From the NCBI RefSeq assembly GCF_900129985.1, contig NZ_FQXN01000008.1, forward strand, positions 1 through 56,013: a stretch of DNA of 56,013 nucleotides. The letters are read 5' to 3'. A program made the position numbers and the translations under genes. A model generated the notes under the pieces. That model had not been told where the DNA came from. It made no database searches and worked only from the letters and a program-made list of their open reading frames with translations. This document shows, in pieces, positions 39,027-47,132 of this stretch (its first letter is position 1; each line of letters starts with the position of its first letter). Source of the DNA: Thermosipho atlanticus DSM 15807 (lineage in GTDB: Bacteria; Thermotogota; Thermotogae; Thermotogales; Fervidobacteriaceae).

Positions 39027-39324
39027 TTATAATCTATGAAAATGATTTATAAATGATATTTTTGAAATAAGGTGTATTGCGGTAAACAATTCCTATTTAG
39101 GATTATTATCCAGATTAATTTTCTCAAATCTTCATTATAATCTTTTGTTGACTACTATCCTTCCAAGTTTTAAAATTCTAAATTTGTGATAAAAAACAAA
39201 TTGTTATATACCATAGCTTAAATTAAAACTTGTGTTTGTTGCTTCTCAAGCCAATTTTTTAAAATCCACTAAAAAGCTATATCTACGTATAAATTTTAAA
39301 TAGAAAAATGTACAAATGATTGTA
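39027..39324. other. Intergenic stretch between the GGDEF gene and tRNA-Pro
   Basis: AT-rich, with stop codons in all frames at short intervals. Minor inverted repeats occur (TCCTA-TT-TAGGA near 39090; AATTTGT/ACAAATT near 39182), too weak to call as terminators. No gene seen. Confidence 0.5.
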
Positions 39325-39353
39325 TTGCCTAAAAATTTTAACTATGTTAAAAT
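39325..39353 (+). promoter_or_regulatory. tRNA-Pro promoter
   Basis: TTGCCT (39325-39330), 17 bases, TAAAAT (39348-39353) with a TG one base upstream (extended -10). The predicted start is within about 7 bases of the tRNA 5-prime end. Confidence 0.55.
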
Positions 39354-39366
39354 AATAATGCATGTT

Positions 39367-39443
39367 CTGGGCGTAGTTCAGTTGGCTAGAACGCCAGAAT
39401 CGGGATCTGGAGGTCGTGGGTTCAAGTCCCACCGCCCAGACCA
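39367..39443 (+). tRNA. tRNA-Pro (anticodon CGG)
   Basis: All four stems pair: acceptor CTGGGCG/CGCCCAG, D stem GTTC/GAAC, anticodon stem CCAGA/TCTGG with loop ATCGGGA, and T stem GTGGG/CCCAC with TTCAAGT. Anticodon CGG reads CCG codons. C1-G72 and discriminator A73 are the proline identity elements, and G37 follows the anticodon. The 3-prime CCA is encoded in the DNA. Confidence 0.97.
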
Positions 39444-39475
39444 TTTTCGTAAATCTAACAAATTAAATCAAAAAT

Positions 39476-39508
39476 GCCTCCCATATCTAGGGAGGCTGTT
39501 ATTTTATT
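39476..39508 (+). terminator. Terminator after tRNA-Pro
   Basis: GCCTCCC/GGGAGGC stem (39476-39482, 39490-39496), seven-base loop, then TGTTATTTTATT. Confidence 0.82.
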
Positions 39509-39563
39509 ATCACATACATTATATTTATTTAAATTTATTTTACAAATTTAGCCAAACTTTCAA

Positions 39564-39896
39564 CTAAAAAATAAGAATACCAACTATTAAAAACGGTAAT
39601 CCCGACACTGATATAGCTAACAATTTATTGTGACCTGCTGTAATACCCGCAAAAACACATAGAAAAAGTGCTCCAATTATTACAATTGTAGCACCCAATC
39701 TTTTATATTTAAAATTAAGGAGAAAACCTACTATTTCGGTAAAAATCAACAAAGTAAGTATCACACCTTCCATTATTGCAGTTTCTGTAAACTGTAAATG
39801 TTCATTTGCAGCTCCAAAAATATGACCTAAAAGGATAAACACCCAGAAGGAAATTACAATAAAACCTAAAATTTTACCAATTTTGTTTCTGGTCAT
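39564..39896 (-). CDS. Small membrane protein, four predicted helices
   Basis: I do not recognise a named family. The 110 aa protein is strongly hydrophobic, with helices at about 9-27, 41-62, 68-86 and 91-109, and few charged residues between them (NFKYKR near 61-66 is a likely cytoplasmic turn). It has a good ribosome binding site (GGAGGGG). It lies 38 bases downstream of the STN-barrel gene on the same strand, so it may be the last gene of the secretin locus. Confidence 0.6.
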   Translation of the reverse strand: MTRNKIGKILGFIVISFWVFILLGHIFGAANEHLQFTETAIMEGVILTLLIFTEIVGFLLNFKYKRLGATIVIIGALFLCVFAGITAGHNKLLAISVSGLPFLIVGILIF

Positions 39897-39934
39897 AATG
39901 TTTACCCCTCCTTAAAATTTTAAGTAAACGTATT

Positions 39935-41257
39935 TTACCAATGCATTTCCACAACTATTCCAAAAGTCAATAAACTATCTATATATAGTTTTAAATCATA
40001 AATTGAATACTTAATACCAATCTCACCTGATATCTGTAGATCATTATCAACACTTATTTTACCACTAAATGATAAATCATAATTGATTTTGTGTATCATA
40101 CCAATTCCTAAACCAAATTTTAAATTTTCACTTAAATACTGACCGTCGATTCCATCTAAATTGGAGAGATCAACAGGAAAAGAACTCCTCAGTTCTATAA
40201 AAAACGGTTCAAAATAGTAACTATCTTCTGCTGTTATAATTAAATTTGTTGCATTAGTAAGTTCAACCATTGCACCAACATTAAAATAATCAACTAACTT
40301 TAATTTTGCCCCTACGAAATAACTTTCATCTTTTAAAATAAACGCTCCTATTCTTTCATCGGATAGATAAATTTCGAAATTATTTGTTGAAAAATACTTT
40401 AATCCTATAGTTTTTGTTGGAACATAGTTAACATCAGATACTTTTTCTTCAATCTTACTCTTTAATTCTCCTATTTTAATTAAAACTACAAACTTCCCAA
40501 AAGAACCATTTAATATGTTTTTATAAACTCCATTTGAAAAAGGCACTTCATATTTTGCAGAATCTATTCCCTTTTGAAAATTAAATTTTAGTTTACTAGA
40601 AGCAGTTTCTATTGTTATTGAAATTTCACCTTGTATATTGATTTTCACATTATTTCCAACAAAAAAACCATTCGTATTTAAAACAAATTTTGCTTTCTCA
40701 AGAACAGGAAATAAATCAATCAACTTTTCAGGCTTCAAATTATACTTTGTGGCATCAGTATTCTTTACATAATATACCACGTATGAAACTACCATATTTT
40801 TCATTTCAGTGTCAATTTCCTGGAGTCGCTTCAGATATTCAGGCCATAAACTATCAGGACAATAAACTATTACATTATCACCTACTGCGTATATAGGAAG
40901 AGTATCTAAAACTTTTACAATTGAACTTGCAGAACGATTTTTTGGTTCATAGACATGAGGAACATAGTATGAGAGAGAATCTTCAGAAAAAACCACAAAA
41001 ATATCCTCAACTTTACTATATGAAAAATTAAAAGGTGATAAAATCACTTTCAACGCTGTCTCAAGAGAAACATTATATAAAATCACATTAACATTGCCAC
41101 TAATAGTGTTTGGATAAATAATTGTAGCATTAAACATCGTACCCAGTTGAGTTAGAACATCTTTGATATCCACTTCCTGGAATACTACATCATTTGTTTG
41201 AGCAAACAATGCTGTAAAAAGTAACAAAATAAACAAACCTATAATCATTTTTCTCAT
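39935..41257 (-). CDS. STN (secretin N0) domain protein with C-terminal barrel-like region
   Basis: The 440 aa exported protein has a signal peptide (1-20) followed by a secretin/TonB short N-terminal (STN, N0) domain at about 23-92, with the same pattern as the N0 domain of the secretin encoded upstream. The rest lacks secretin motifs. Instead it has alternating polar/hydrophobic beta strands (about 200-440) and ends in an aromatic residue (VVEMHW), as outer-membrane barrels do. Its start overlaps the secretin stop by four bases. An outer-membrane partner of the secretin is a plausible role. Confidence 0.62.
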   Translation of the reverse strand: MRKMIIGLFILLLFTALFAQTNDVVFQEVDIKDVLTQLGTMFNATIIYPNTISGNVNVILYNVSLETALKVILSPFNFSYSKVEDIFVVFSEDSLSYYVPHVYEPKNRSASSIVKVLDTLPIYAVGDNVIVYCPDSLWPEYLKRLQEIDTEMKNMVVSYVVYYVKNTDATKYNLKPEKLIDLFPVLEKAKFVLNTNGFFVGNNVKINIQGEISITIETASSKLKFNFQKGIDSAKYEVPFSNGVYKNILNGSFGKFVVLIKIGELKSKIEEKVSDVNYVPTKTIGLKYFSTNNFEIYLSDERIGAFILKDESYFVGAKLKLVDYFNVGAMVELTNATNLIITAEDSYYFEPFFIELRSSFPVDLSNLDGIDGQYLSENLKFGLGIGMIHKINYDLSFSGKISVDNDLQISGEIGIKYSIYDLKLYIDSLLTFGIVVEMHW

Positions 41258-42378
41258 TTTCGCTCACCTACCAATTTAGCTTGTATAACAATAATTACAT
41301 TTTTTTTGTGTGTTTCATATTTTGTTTGATAAAACAACTTTCCAATTATTGGAACGTCCTTCAACCCTGGAATACCAATATTTGTTTTTAATACAGTTTC
41401 AAAAGATAATCCAGCAATATAATAAGGTTCTTGGTACTTAACATCAACACTTGTTTCAAGTAAAGAACCCACAGGATTATCGTTTATTCCATCATTCATG
41501 ACAGATTCAACAATTGTTCTAACATTTAAACTTATATGTTTTAGAAAAACATAACCCGTTAAAATTACTTCTGTGGTTAATCTTTTTTCAACATAATTAT
41601 TATTTGCATCAACAAGTTTTAAACCTATAGTCGTATAACCTGAAATCCTTGAAACATTCCCTGACTTTACAAGAAGTGTTCCTTGACCTAATATTTTCGC
41701 GTTCCCAGAACGTATAAGTGAATCTAACAAGAAACTTAACTCATATGATAGGGGATTTATAATTGCCTGTAATCCATTCGGTGAATAATTGAAATCGAAC
41801 CCTTGACCTCCCTCAGAACTTATTGCCCAATTTATTCCGAACTTTTCAAAATCTTTTTCATCCACTTCAATTATCTTGACTTCGACTTCAGCAGTATAAA
41901 CTGGTATATCGATATAGGTAATAGTCTCCGCTATTTGAGAAGCTATTTTTGGCGGAGCATATATTAAAACCTGATTTATGTTAGGAGTTCTATAAATATA
42001 ATTTCCAAAAATTTTTGGTAGTGCATTTACAACGTTATCATACGTTATGTTATACAAATTAATCAGATATTTTTCAGATATAAGACCAAATCCCGAACTA
42101 TCAGGATCAGCAACCCCTACAAAATACACATTATCTACTTTGGTCCAATAATAACCTAACGGGAGCAACATCAAATCCAAAGCTTTTTCTAAAGATACGT
42201 CGTATACCTCTACCGTTATAAATCCAGAAACAAGGGGATCATATAAAATGGAAACTCCTTCCTGCATTGAAATTTGACTTAATGCATCTCTGATATCTGT
42301 TTGATAAAAATACACATCCACAGAAAACACAAAACTAATAACCAATAAAAAATAAATTATAATTAAAAATTTTCTCAT
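41254..42378 (-). CDS. Compact secretin (N0-N1-secretin)
   Basis: Secretins form large gated outer-membrane channels for type II/III secretion and type IV pili. The 374 aa protein has a signal peptide (1-19), an N0/STN domain (about 21-90), an N1/NolW-like domain (about 100-160) and a secretin domain (about 163-370) with the family motif IPGLKDVPIIGKLF at 336-349. It is short, with one N1-type repeat and no C-terminal S domain. No ATPase, pseudopilin or inner-membrane secretion gene lies nearby. It overlaps both neighbours by four bases. Confidence 0.85.
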   Translation of the reverse strand: MRKFLIIIYFLLVISFVFSVDVYFYQTDIRDALSQISMQEGVSILYDPLVSGFITVEVYDVSLEKALDLMLLPLGYYWTKVDNVYFVGVADPDSSGFGLISEKYLINLYNITYDNVVNALPKIFGNYIYRTPNINQVLIYAPPKIASQIAETITYIDIPVYTAEVEVKIIEVDEKDFEKFGINWAISSEGGQGFDFNYSPNGLQAIINPLSYELSFLLDSLIRSGNAKILGQGTLLVKSGNVSRISGYTTIGLKLVDANNNYVEKRLTTEVILTGYVFLKHISLNVRTIVESVMNDGINDNPVGSLLETSVDVKYQEPYYIAGLSFETVLKTNIGIPGLKDVPIIGKLFYQTKYETHKKNVIIVIQAKLVGERK

Positions 42379-43784
42379 TTTTTCACTTCCCCTATAATCT
42401 TTTTTTGATCTAATTTCTTATCACCATATTTTTTAAATAAAATAAATGTACTATTCTTTACTATCTCATTATATGCAGAAGAAATTACAAATTTCTTACT
42501 TTCATTTGGAAACAATACAAACTCCTCTGTAAAATCTATAGTTTGTAAAGGATCCTGCCGAATAATTTTTCCTTGTAAAATAGTATTACCTGTATTTCTG
42601 ACGTTAATACTGAAAGTATTAGTAGCCACGTCAGTTACAAATGTTTCACAATCAACAGTTAATTCCCCTGACCGCAAAACAATCACAGGATTTTTAAAAA
42701 GGAAAATTTTCTCTTCAGAAGTAATATCTATTTCAAAAATATTATCTCCATCATTTAAACTTGAATTTCTTGAATCATATTTTATAAATCCATTAATTTT
42801 TGTATATGGAGACAAACGAATTGTCGAAGGAAAAATTTCTATACTATCTGAGTTAGTTTTTAAACTAAATCTAAGAGATTTGGGTGAAAGATTCTGTATA
42901 TTAATTTTTGCATTCTCTATTGTTCTTTCTACAGGAATCAATATAATAAAAGGATCAATTAAAACGGCTGTTTCTTTAGGTTGTTCACCCGTGATATTTA
43001 TCCTCTTAAAATTTGTCACCCTCATTCCTTGTGAAATTCCATCCATCTGAACTTCAAACTTTCCCCTTGGAAGAACAAAAGGTACAAAATATTCGAAGGA
43101 GACAACTCTATTTGGAAAAACAACAAAAGAGTTACTTGTAAGTGGAATCGAAGTTATAATTCGATTGATCTCTCTTGAAATAAGTCTCAATTCTCCATTA
43201 ACAGCTAAAACCGCATTTCCGTTATTTTTGATTTTTAATTCAACAACTGCTCCAAAATTACCATATTTATTTATTAAACTTTCAGAAGCAATTGATGTAA
43301 GATCAACAACTTGAGCATCTATAATTTCTGTCCTCATATTTTTTTGAACTGGAAAATCCAGAATTATTAACGAAACATAATCAAACACTGTCTCAAAAAC
43401 ATCGGTTTTCCCGCCTTTTTGTTTAAAATGTACAGCTCCAAAAGCTTGAGCACCTCTAAAATCTCTGGGAATATTTAGTTTTATTTCGTAATCTATTGAT
43501 TCACCTGGTTGTAATATTAGATATGTACTCTCACTGGTCATCCAATTTTTTATACTATACGAATATTCACCAACATCATATAAATATTTATTTCCCTCTA
43601 TCACAAAATCGCTAAATTCCACTTCAACCTCAGCAATTGCTGGTGCCGAATTTGCAACATTAATTATTATTTTAATCTCATTTGTTCCAGAACTAATATC
43701 AATTCTATTTACTACAGGATAAATAGTAATCGTAAAAGAAACAACACTAAAAAATAATAAAATAACTAAAATAATCTTTCTCAC
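42375..43784 (-). CDS. Secreted Ig-like protein (PapD- or DUF916-like N terminus)
   Basis: The 469 aa exported protein has a signal peptide (1-18) and then appears to be several beta-sandwich domains. The first (about 20-145: YPVVNRIDISSGTNEIKII, then a LILQPGESIDYEIKLNIP strand pair and FGAVHFKQKG) has the pattern of periplasmic pilus chaperones and of DUF916 proteins. The later part (to about 450) has NTGN-type loops found in surface Ig-like repeats. I cannot decide between chaperone and surface anchor. It shares an ATGA overlap with the secretin gene. Confidence 0.55.
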   Translation of the reverse strand: MRKIILVILLFFSVVSFTITIYPVVNRIDISSGTNEIKIIINVANSAPAIAEVEVEFSDFVIEGNKYLYDVGEYSYSIKNWMTSESTYLILQPGESIDYEIKLNIPRDFRGAQAFGAVHFKQKGGKTDVFETVFDYVSLIILDFPVQKNMRTEIIDAQVVDLTSIASESLINKYGNFGAVVELKIKNNGNAVLAVNGELRLISREINRIITSIPLTSNSFVVFPNRVVSFEYFVPFVLPRGKFEVQMDGISQGMRVTNFKRINITGEQPKETAVLIDPFIILIPVERTIENAKINIQNLSPKSLRFSLKTNSDSIEIFPSTIRLSPYTKINGFIKYDSRNSSLNDGDNIFEIDITSEEKIFLFKNPVIVLRSGELTVDCETFVTDVATNTFSINVRNTGNTILQGKIIRQDPLQTIDFTEEFVLFPNESKKFVISSAYNEIVKNSTFILFKKYGDKKLDQKKIIGEVKK

Positions 43785-43879
43785 AATCTCACCTCAAAAT
43801 TCAATTTAATACATTAATAATATGCCATCTATACCATTTAATTAGATAAACACTTGTATTTATAAACATTTAAAAACTC

Positions 43880-43907
43880 GCAAAAATTGGCCCCAAAAGG
43901 GGCCAAT
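43880..43907 (-). terminator. Strong hairpin between the small secreted genes and the secretin genes
   Basis: ATTGGCCCC-AAAA-GGGGCCAAT (43886-43907), a perfect 9-bp stem. On the minus strand it is followed by TTTTTG, so it should end most transcripts leaving the two small secreted-protein genes. On the plus strand a T6 run also follows, making it potentially bidirectional. Confidence 0.8.
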
Positions 43908-43934
43908 AGTTTTTTACCTATATCTTTACTTTAC

Positions 43935-44402
43935 TTAAAATGTTACTGTTGGTTCAAATGTTATCGAAAGTACAACTGTATAATCTCCAGCAGGTGTATT
44001 AGGATCTATATTAGTAATTGTTACTCCTATCAAATAATCTCCATCACTTATTGGTGATGTTGGCATAAAGGGATTACCGTCTTTTAAAACATATACTGTT
44101 CCACTAATATAAGCATCAAGTCCTCCCCAATCTGCATCTACACTCACTTCTACGTCAGCATTTGAATCAAGTGAAAACCATAAAAGGTCAACGTCTTCAG
44201 GTACATTTTCATAATCACAAATATCAAAGAAGCTATCTATCATCCATTCATATTCTAGATCCATCCATTGATGTACATACACTGTTATAGTTGAATCTAA
44301 TGTCAAAGTATCAAACTGACATCCTGGTACATGTATAAAGTTTCCATTTGCGAAAATAAATAAACCAAATAATACTAAAATTCCAACCAATAATTTTCTC
44401 AT
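43935..44402 (-). CDS. Small secreted beta-rich protein (paralogue B)
   Basis: I do not recognise a named family. The 155 aa protein has a signal peptide (1-19), two cysteines (C28 in HVPGC, C62 in ICD) that could form a disulfide, and predicted beta strands throughout. It shares with the next gene upstream the blocks HVPGC, VHQW-D, SNADV-VS-D, TPAG-Y and a final FxPTV-aromatic. The PAG-Y-plus-strand ending resembles fibre subunits of the spore-coat-U type. High expression seems likely from the strong ribosome binding site (AGGAGGGG) and the terminator behind it. Confidence 0.7.
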   Translation of the reverse strand: MRKLLVGILVLFGLFIFANGNFIHVPGCQFDTLTLDSTITVYVHQWMDLEYEWMIDSFFDICDYENVPEDVDLLWFSLDSNADVEVSVDADWGGLDAYISGTVYVLKDGNPFMPTSPISDGDYLIGVTITNIDPNTPAGDYTVVLSITFEPTVTF

Positions 44403-44442
44403 AAATTTACCCCTCCTTCAAATTTTTCTTTCCAATCTTTTC

Positions 44443-45027
44443 TTACCAACTAACTGTTGGATTAAACGTAAATCTAACCGGTAAATAATACACTCCTGCA
44501 GGTGTTTCATATGGTCCAGGATCTGATGTTAAGACGTTTATTGTAAAAACAATGTCTCCTATACTAGCCTCTGGTAACCATACAGGAATAGTAGTATCTG
44601 TTCCCATCCTTGTTAAATCGCCCATGTTGTAGTTAAATTGAATATAGCTGTCTTCATTACTTTCTGCATCTGTAGATTTCACAAAAAAGTAAATTGAAAT
44701 ATTTTCAAGCACTCCTCCCCATTCATCCCTAAAATATGGATCTGGGAAATCAATTGAAACTTGCACATCTGCATTTGAAAAATAAGACATTTGAAGCAAA
44801 ACAAATCCATCTTCTAGATAAACATCATTTGTTTCCTTATCACATACATGATATGGTGTGGCATCCCATGTTATGTCTATCCATTGATGTACTCTTGTGT
44901 CAATCTCATGGGTAAGATCGGTACTTTCCCAGTCACAACCAGGAACATGAAGAACATTAACTTGCGAAACCCCAACTAAAGCTAAAATCAAAACAAATGT
45001 CAAAACTAAGATTTTTATAAACCTCAC
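44443..45027 (-). CDS. Small secreted beta-rich protein (paralogue A)
   Basis: This is a paralogue of the following gene, 194 aa from the GTG at 45027. I chose this start because GGGAGG lies seven bases upstream, which gives a clean signal peptide (MRFIKILVLTFVLILALVGV). An ATG at 45042 would sit before the ribosome binding site. C31 and C62 match C28 and C62 of paralogue B. It is longer because of an insertion near 95-150. The C-terminal TPAG-Y and FNPTVSW strand match B. Function unknown; an exported structural subunit is my inference. Confidence 0.7.
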   Translation of the reverse strand: MRFIKILVLTFVLILALVGVSQVNVLHVPGCDWESTDLTHEIDTRVHQWIDITWDATPYHVCDKETNDVYLEDGFVLLQMSYFSNADVQVSIDFPDPYFRDEWGGVLENISIYFFVKSTDAESNEDSYIQFNYNMGDLTRMGTDTTIPVWLPEASIGDIVFTINVLTSDPGPYETPAGVYYLPVRFTFNPTVSW

Positions 45028-45199
45028 TTTTACGCCTCCCATCTTTTAAAAAACAACACAACAAAAAGTAACAACAAACAGAAAATCTTCTAAATTCTAC
45101 AATCTTTCTTTCGTTACCATTTTTTAAATGAAATAACTCTTTCCTTTGTTGAAAATGTTTATTTGTTAATAATATTTATTTAAAGATATTTAAAATTAC

Positions 45200-45228
45200 T
45201 TTATATAAAATTTTACATAAACAAACAA
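45200..45228 (-). promoter_or_regulatory. Candidate promoter of the secreted-protein/secretin locus
   Basis: On the minus strand TTGTTT (45228-45223), 17 bases, TATAAA (45205-45200). It would give a 5-prime leader of about 165 bases. The region is so AT-rich that other TATAAT-like boxes occur (for example 45309-45304), so confidence is low. Confidence 0.3.
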
Positions 45229-45579
45229 ACTTTACTAATTAACTAAGTATTAATCACATTAAACTCCATATTCTCTTCGTATATATAATATTACTGTATT
45301 ATTATTATATCATCATGTTAAAGAAAAATATTAAAAAAATACAAAAGTTACATATAAGTTACTCAAAATTCATAATGGAACAGTTAAAGTAGATATAACA
45401 TCAAACTATAAACGTTGAAAAATATTTCTACTTCATTTTCTTAAGAATTTTATTCAACTAAATTTGTAATAGTCAATTAAGGATTAATCTAAATTAAAAA
45501 AAACAGCAAAACAAAGAAGAACAGCTTTGCAATTTTTTAAATTTACTAGAACATATTTTCCTTTTAGCTTTACCTTATA

Positions 45580-45588
45580 TGCTAAAAT
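45580..45588 (+). promoter_or_regulatory. Extended -10 promoter of queD
   Basis: TGC-TAAAAT at 45580-45588, an extended -10 with no good -35. The leader to the ATG at 45621 is about 25 bases, too short for a preQ1 riboswitch. Confidence 0.45.
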
Positions 45589-45620
45589 AAGAGTAGTACG
45601 AAATATTGGGAGGTGTTCAA

Positions 45621-45992
45621 ATGTTTTATGTATCCAAAGAATTTACATTTGATGCTGCACATAACTTAGTAAAGTATCATGGTAAATGTGAGAATTTACA
45701 TGGACATACTTATAAACTTGTAGTTACAGTGGCCGGCGAAAAAAACGAAGAGGGAATGGTAATAGATTTCCTCGAATTAAAAAAAATAGTTCAGGAAAAT
45801 GTTTTAAATATTCTTGATCACGCATATATTAATAAAATTATTAAACAACCAAGCGCTGAAAACATAGCAGAGTGGATTTGGGAAAAACTTTCTAAAAAAT
45901 TGTCTTCCGATAGATTTTTTTTGTACGAAATTAAACTTTATGAAACTCCAACTTCTTATGTGACCTTGAGAAAGGATGATAAGCATGTTTAA
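45621..45992 (+). CDS. queD: 6-carboxy-tetrahydropterin synthase (QueD family)
   Basis: This enzyme makes 6-carboxy-5,6,7,8-tetrahydropterin on the path to queuosine. The 123 aa protein has the zinc histidines H14, H27 and H29 (DAAHNL and NLHGHT) and the catalytic cysteine C23 (GKCENLHGH). I chose the ATG at 45621 because GGGAGGTG lies just upstream; a TTG at 45606 would lie before that site. A related 6-pyruvoyl-tetrahydropterin synthase role is possible. No other queuosine gene is adjacent. Confidence 0.9.
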   Translation: MFYVSKEFTFDAAHNLVKYHGKCENLHGHTYKLVVTVAGEKNEEGMVIDFLELKKIVQENVLNILDHAYINKIIKQPSAENIAEWIWEKLSKKLSSDRFFLYEIKLYETPTSYVTLRKDDKHV

Positions 45993-47130
45993 TTTTGATA
46001 GTATCATAAATAGAAGGGGAACAAATTCATATAAATGGGATTATGGCCTAAATAAAAATAACAAAGATATACTTCCTTTATGGGTAGCAGACATGGACTT
46101 TGAAGCACCTATAGAAGTCATCGAAGCAATTAAAAGTAGAGCATCACATGGAATATATGGTTATACTTTTCGCCCAGACTCGTATTATAATGCCATAATT
46201 TCTTGGTTTAAAGATTACCATGACACAGAAATAAAAAAAGAGTGGATAGTTCCAATCCCGGGTGTTGTACCCGGCATTGCATTTGCTATTCAAGCTTTCA
46301 CAAACCCTGGTGATAAAATCATTATTCAACCTCCAGTATACAGACCATTTTATGAAGTTATAAACGAACTTGGTAGAAGTATTAATCCTAACCCTTTAAT
46401 TAACAAAAATGGATATTATGAAATGGATTTTGAAAACCTTGAAAGAATAATTGATAAGAGGACAAGAATGTTGATTTTATGTAGCCCACACAATCCTGTT
46501 GGAAGAGTTTGGAAAAAGGAGGAACTTGAAAGACTTGAAGAAATATGTTCTAAAAAAGGCATTCTAGTAGTTTCCGATGAAATACACGCTGACATAATTT
46601 ACAAACCAAATAAACATTATGTCTTAACTTCTCTCTCCGAAAAATTCCATAATAATATAATTGTACTTACTGCACCAAGTAAAACATTCAACATCGCAGG
46701 ACTTCAAATAGGAAACGCATTTATTCCCAATAAAGATTTAAGAAGTAAATTTAAGTCTATAGTTCACTCGCAACACTTAAGCATGTCAAATATTTTTGGT
46801 ATTGTTGCTGCTGAAGCAGCATATAAATATGGGAAAAATTGGCTTATCAACTTGCTGAATTACCTAAAAAACAATGCAGAATATGTGAAAAAAAACTTGG
46901 AAAGTAACTCTGAAGTGAAAACACAAATACCAGAAGGTACATTCCTTATGTGGCTTGATTTTAGAAAATACAACTTTGATATACACAATACTCTTCTTCA
47001 AAATGGTCTATGGTTAAACGAAGGAAAAGAATTTGGAAAAGAAGGAATAGGTTTTGAAAGAATGAACATAGCAACATCAATAACAATAATTAAAAAAGCA
47101 CTAGAAATTATATTAAAAGTAACAAAATGA
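45985..47130 (+). CDS. PatB/MalY-type aminotransferase (cystathionine beta-lyase-like)
   Basis: This PLP-dependent C-S lyase has about 381 aa and the MalY/PatB opening (NRRGTNSYKWD), the block LPLWVADMDFEAP that marks this subgroup, NPVGRVW near 165, and the PLP lysine in TAPSKTFNIAGLQIG. It probably cleaves cystathionine or cysteine. I chose the ATG at 45985, which overlaps the queD stop; an ATG three codons upstream is also possible. It converges on trkH, with two bases between the stops. Confidence 0.88.
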   Translation: MFNFDSIINRRGTNSYKWDYGLNKNNKDILPLWVADMDFEAPIEVIEAIKSRASHGIYGYTFRPDSYYNAIISWFKDYHDTEIKKEWIVPIPGVVPGIAFAIQAFTNPGDKIIIQPPVYRPFYEVINELGRSINPNPLINKNGYYEMDFENLERIIDKRTRMLILCSPHNPVGRVWKKEELERLEEICSKKGILVVSDEIHADIIYKPNKHYVLTSLSEKFHNNIIVLTAPSKTFNIAGLQIGNAFIPNKDLRSKFKSIVHSQHLSMSNIFGIVAAEAAYKYGKNWLINLLNYLKNNAEYVKKNLESNSEVKTQIPEGTFLMWLDFRKYNFDIHNTLLQNGLWLNEGKEFGKEGIGFERMNIATSITIIKKALEIILKVTK

Positions 47131-47132
47131 TT

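Larger units (their letters stand above)
45043..45605. other. Long divergent intergenic region
   Basis: A very AT-rich stretch between the secretin locus (minus) and queD (plus). It holds the predicted promoters listed separately and an imperfect hairpin with a T-run near 45505-45535 on the minus strand. No open frame with a ribosome binding site was found. Confidence 0.5.

Noticed and set aside
39316-39567. 83-codon plus-strand open frame
   Set aside because: It runs through the tRNA-Pro gene and its terminator; the tRNA explains the sequence and no ribosome binding site precedes the frame.
45505-45535. Minus-strand hairpin GCAAA...TTTGC with T-run
   Set aside because: The stem has a mismatch and a long loop, and no gene upstream on that strand would need a terminator.
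45588-45621. preQ1 riboswitch before queD
   Set aside because: The predicted leader is about 25-30 bases and has no stem with the A-rich tail of that riboswitch class.
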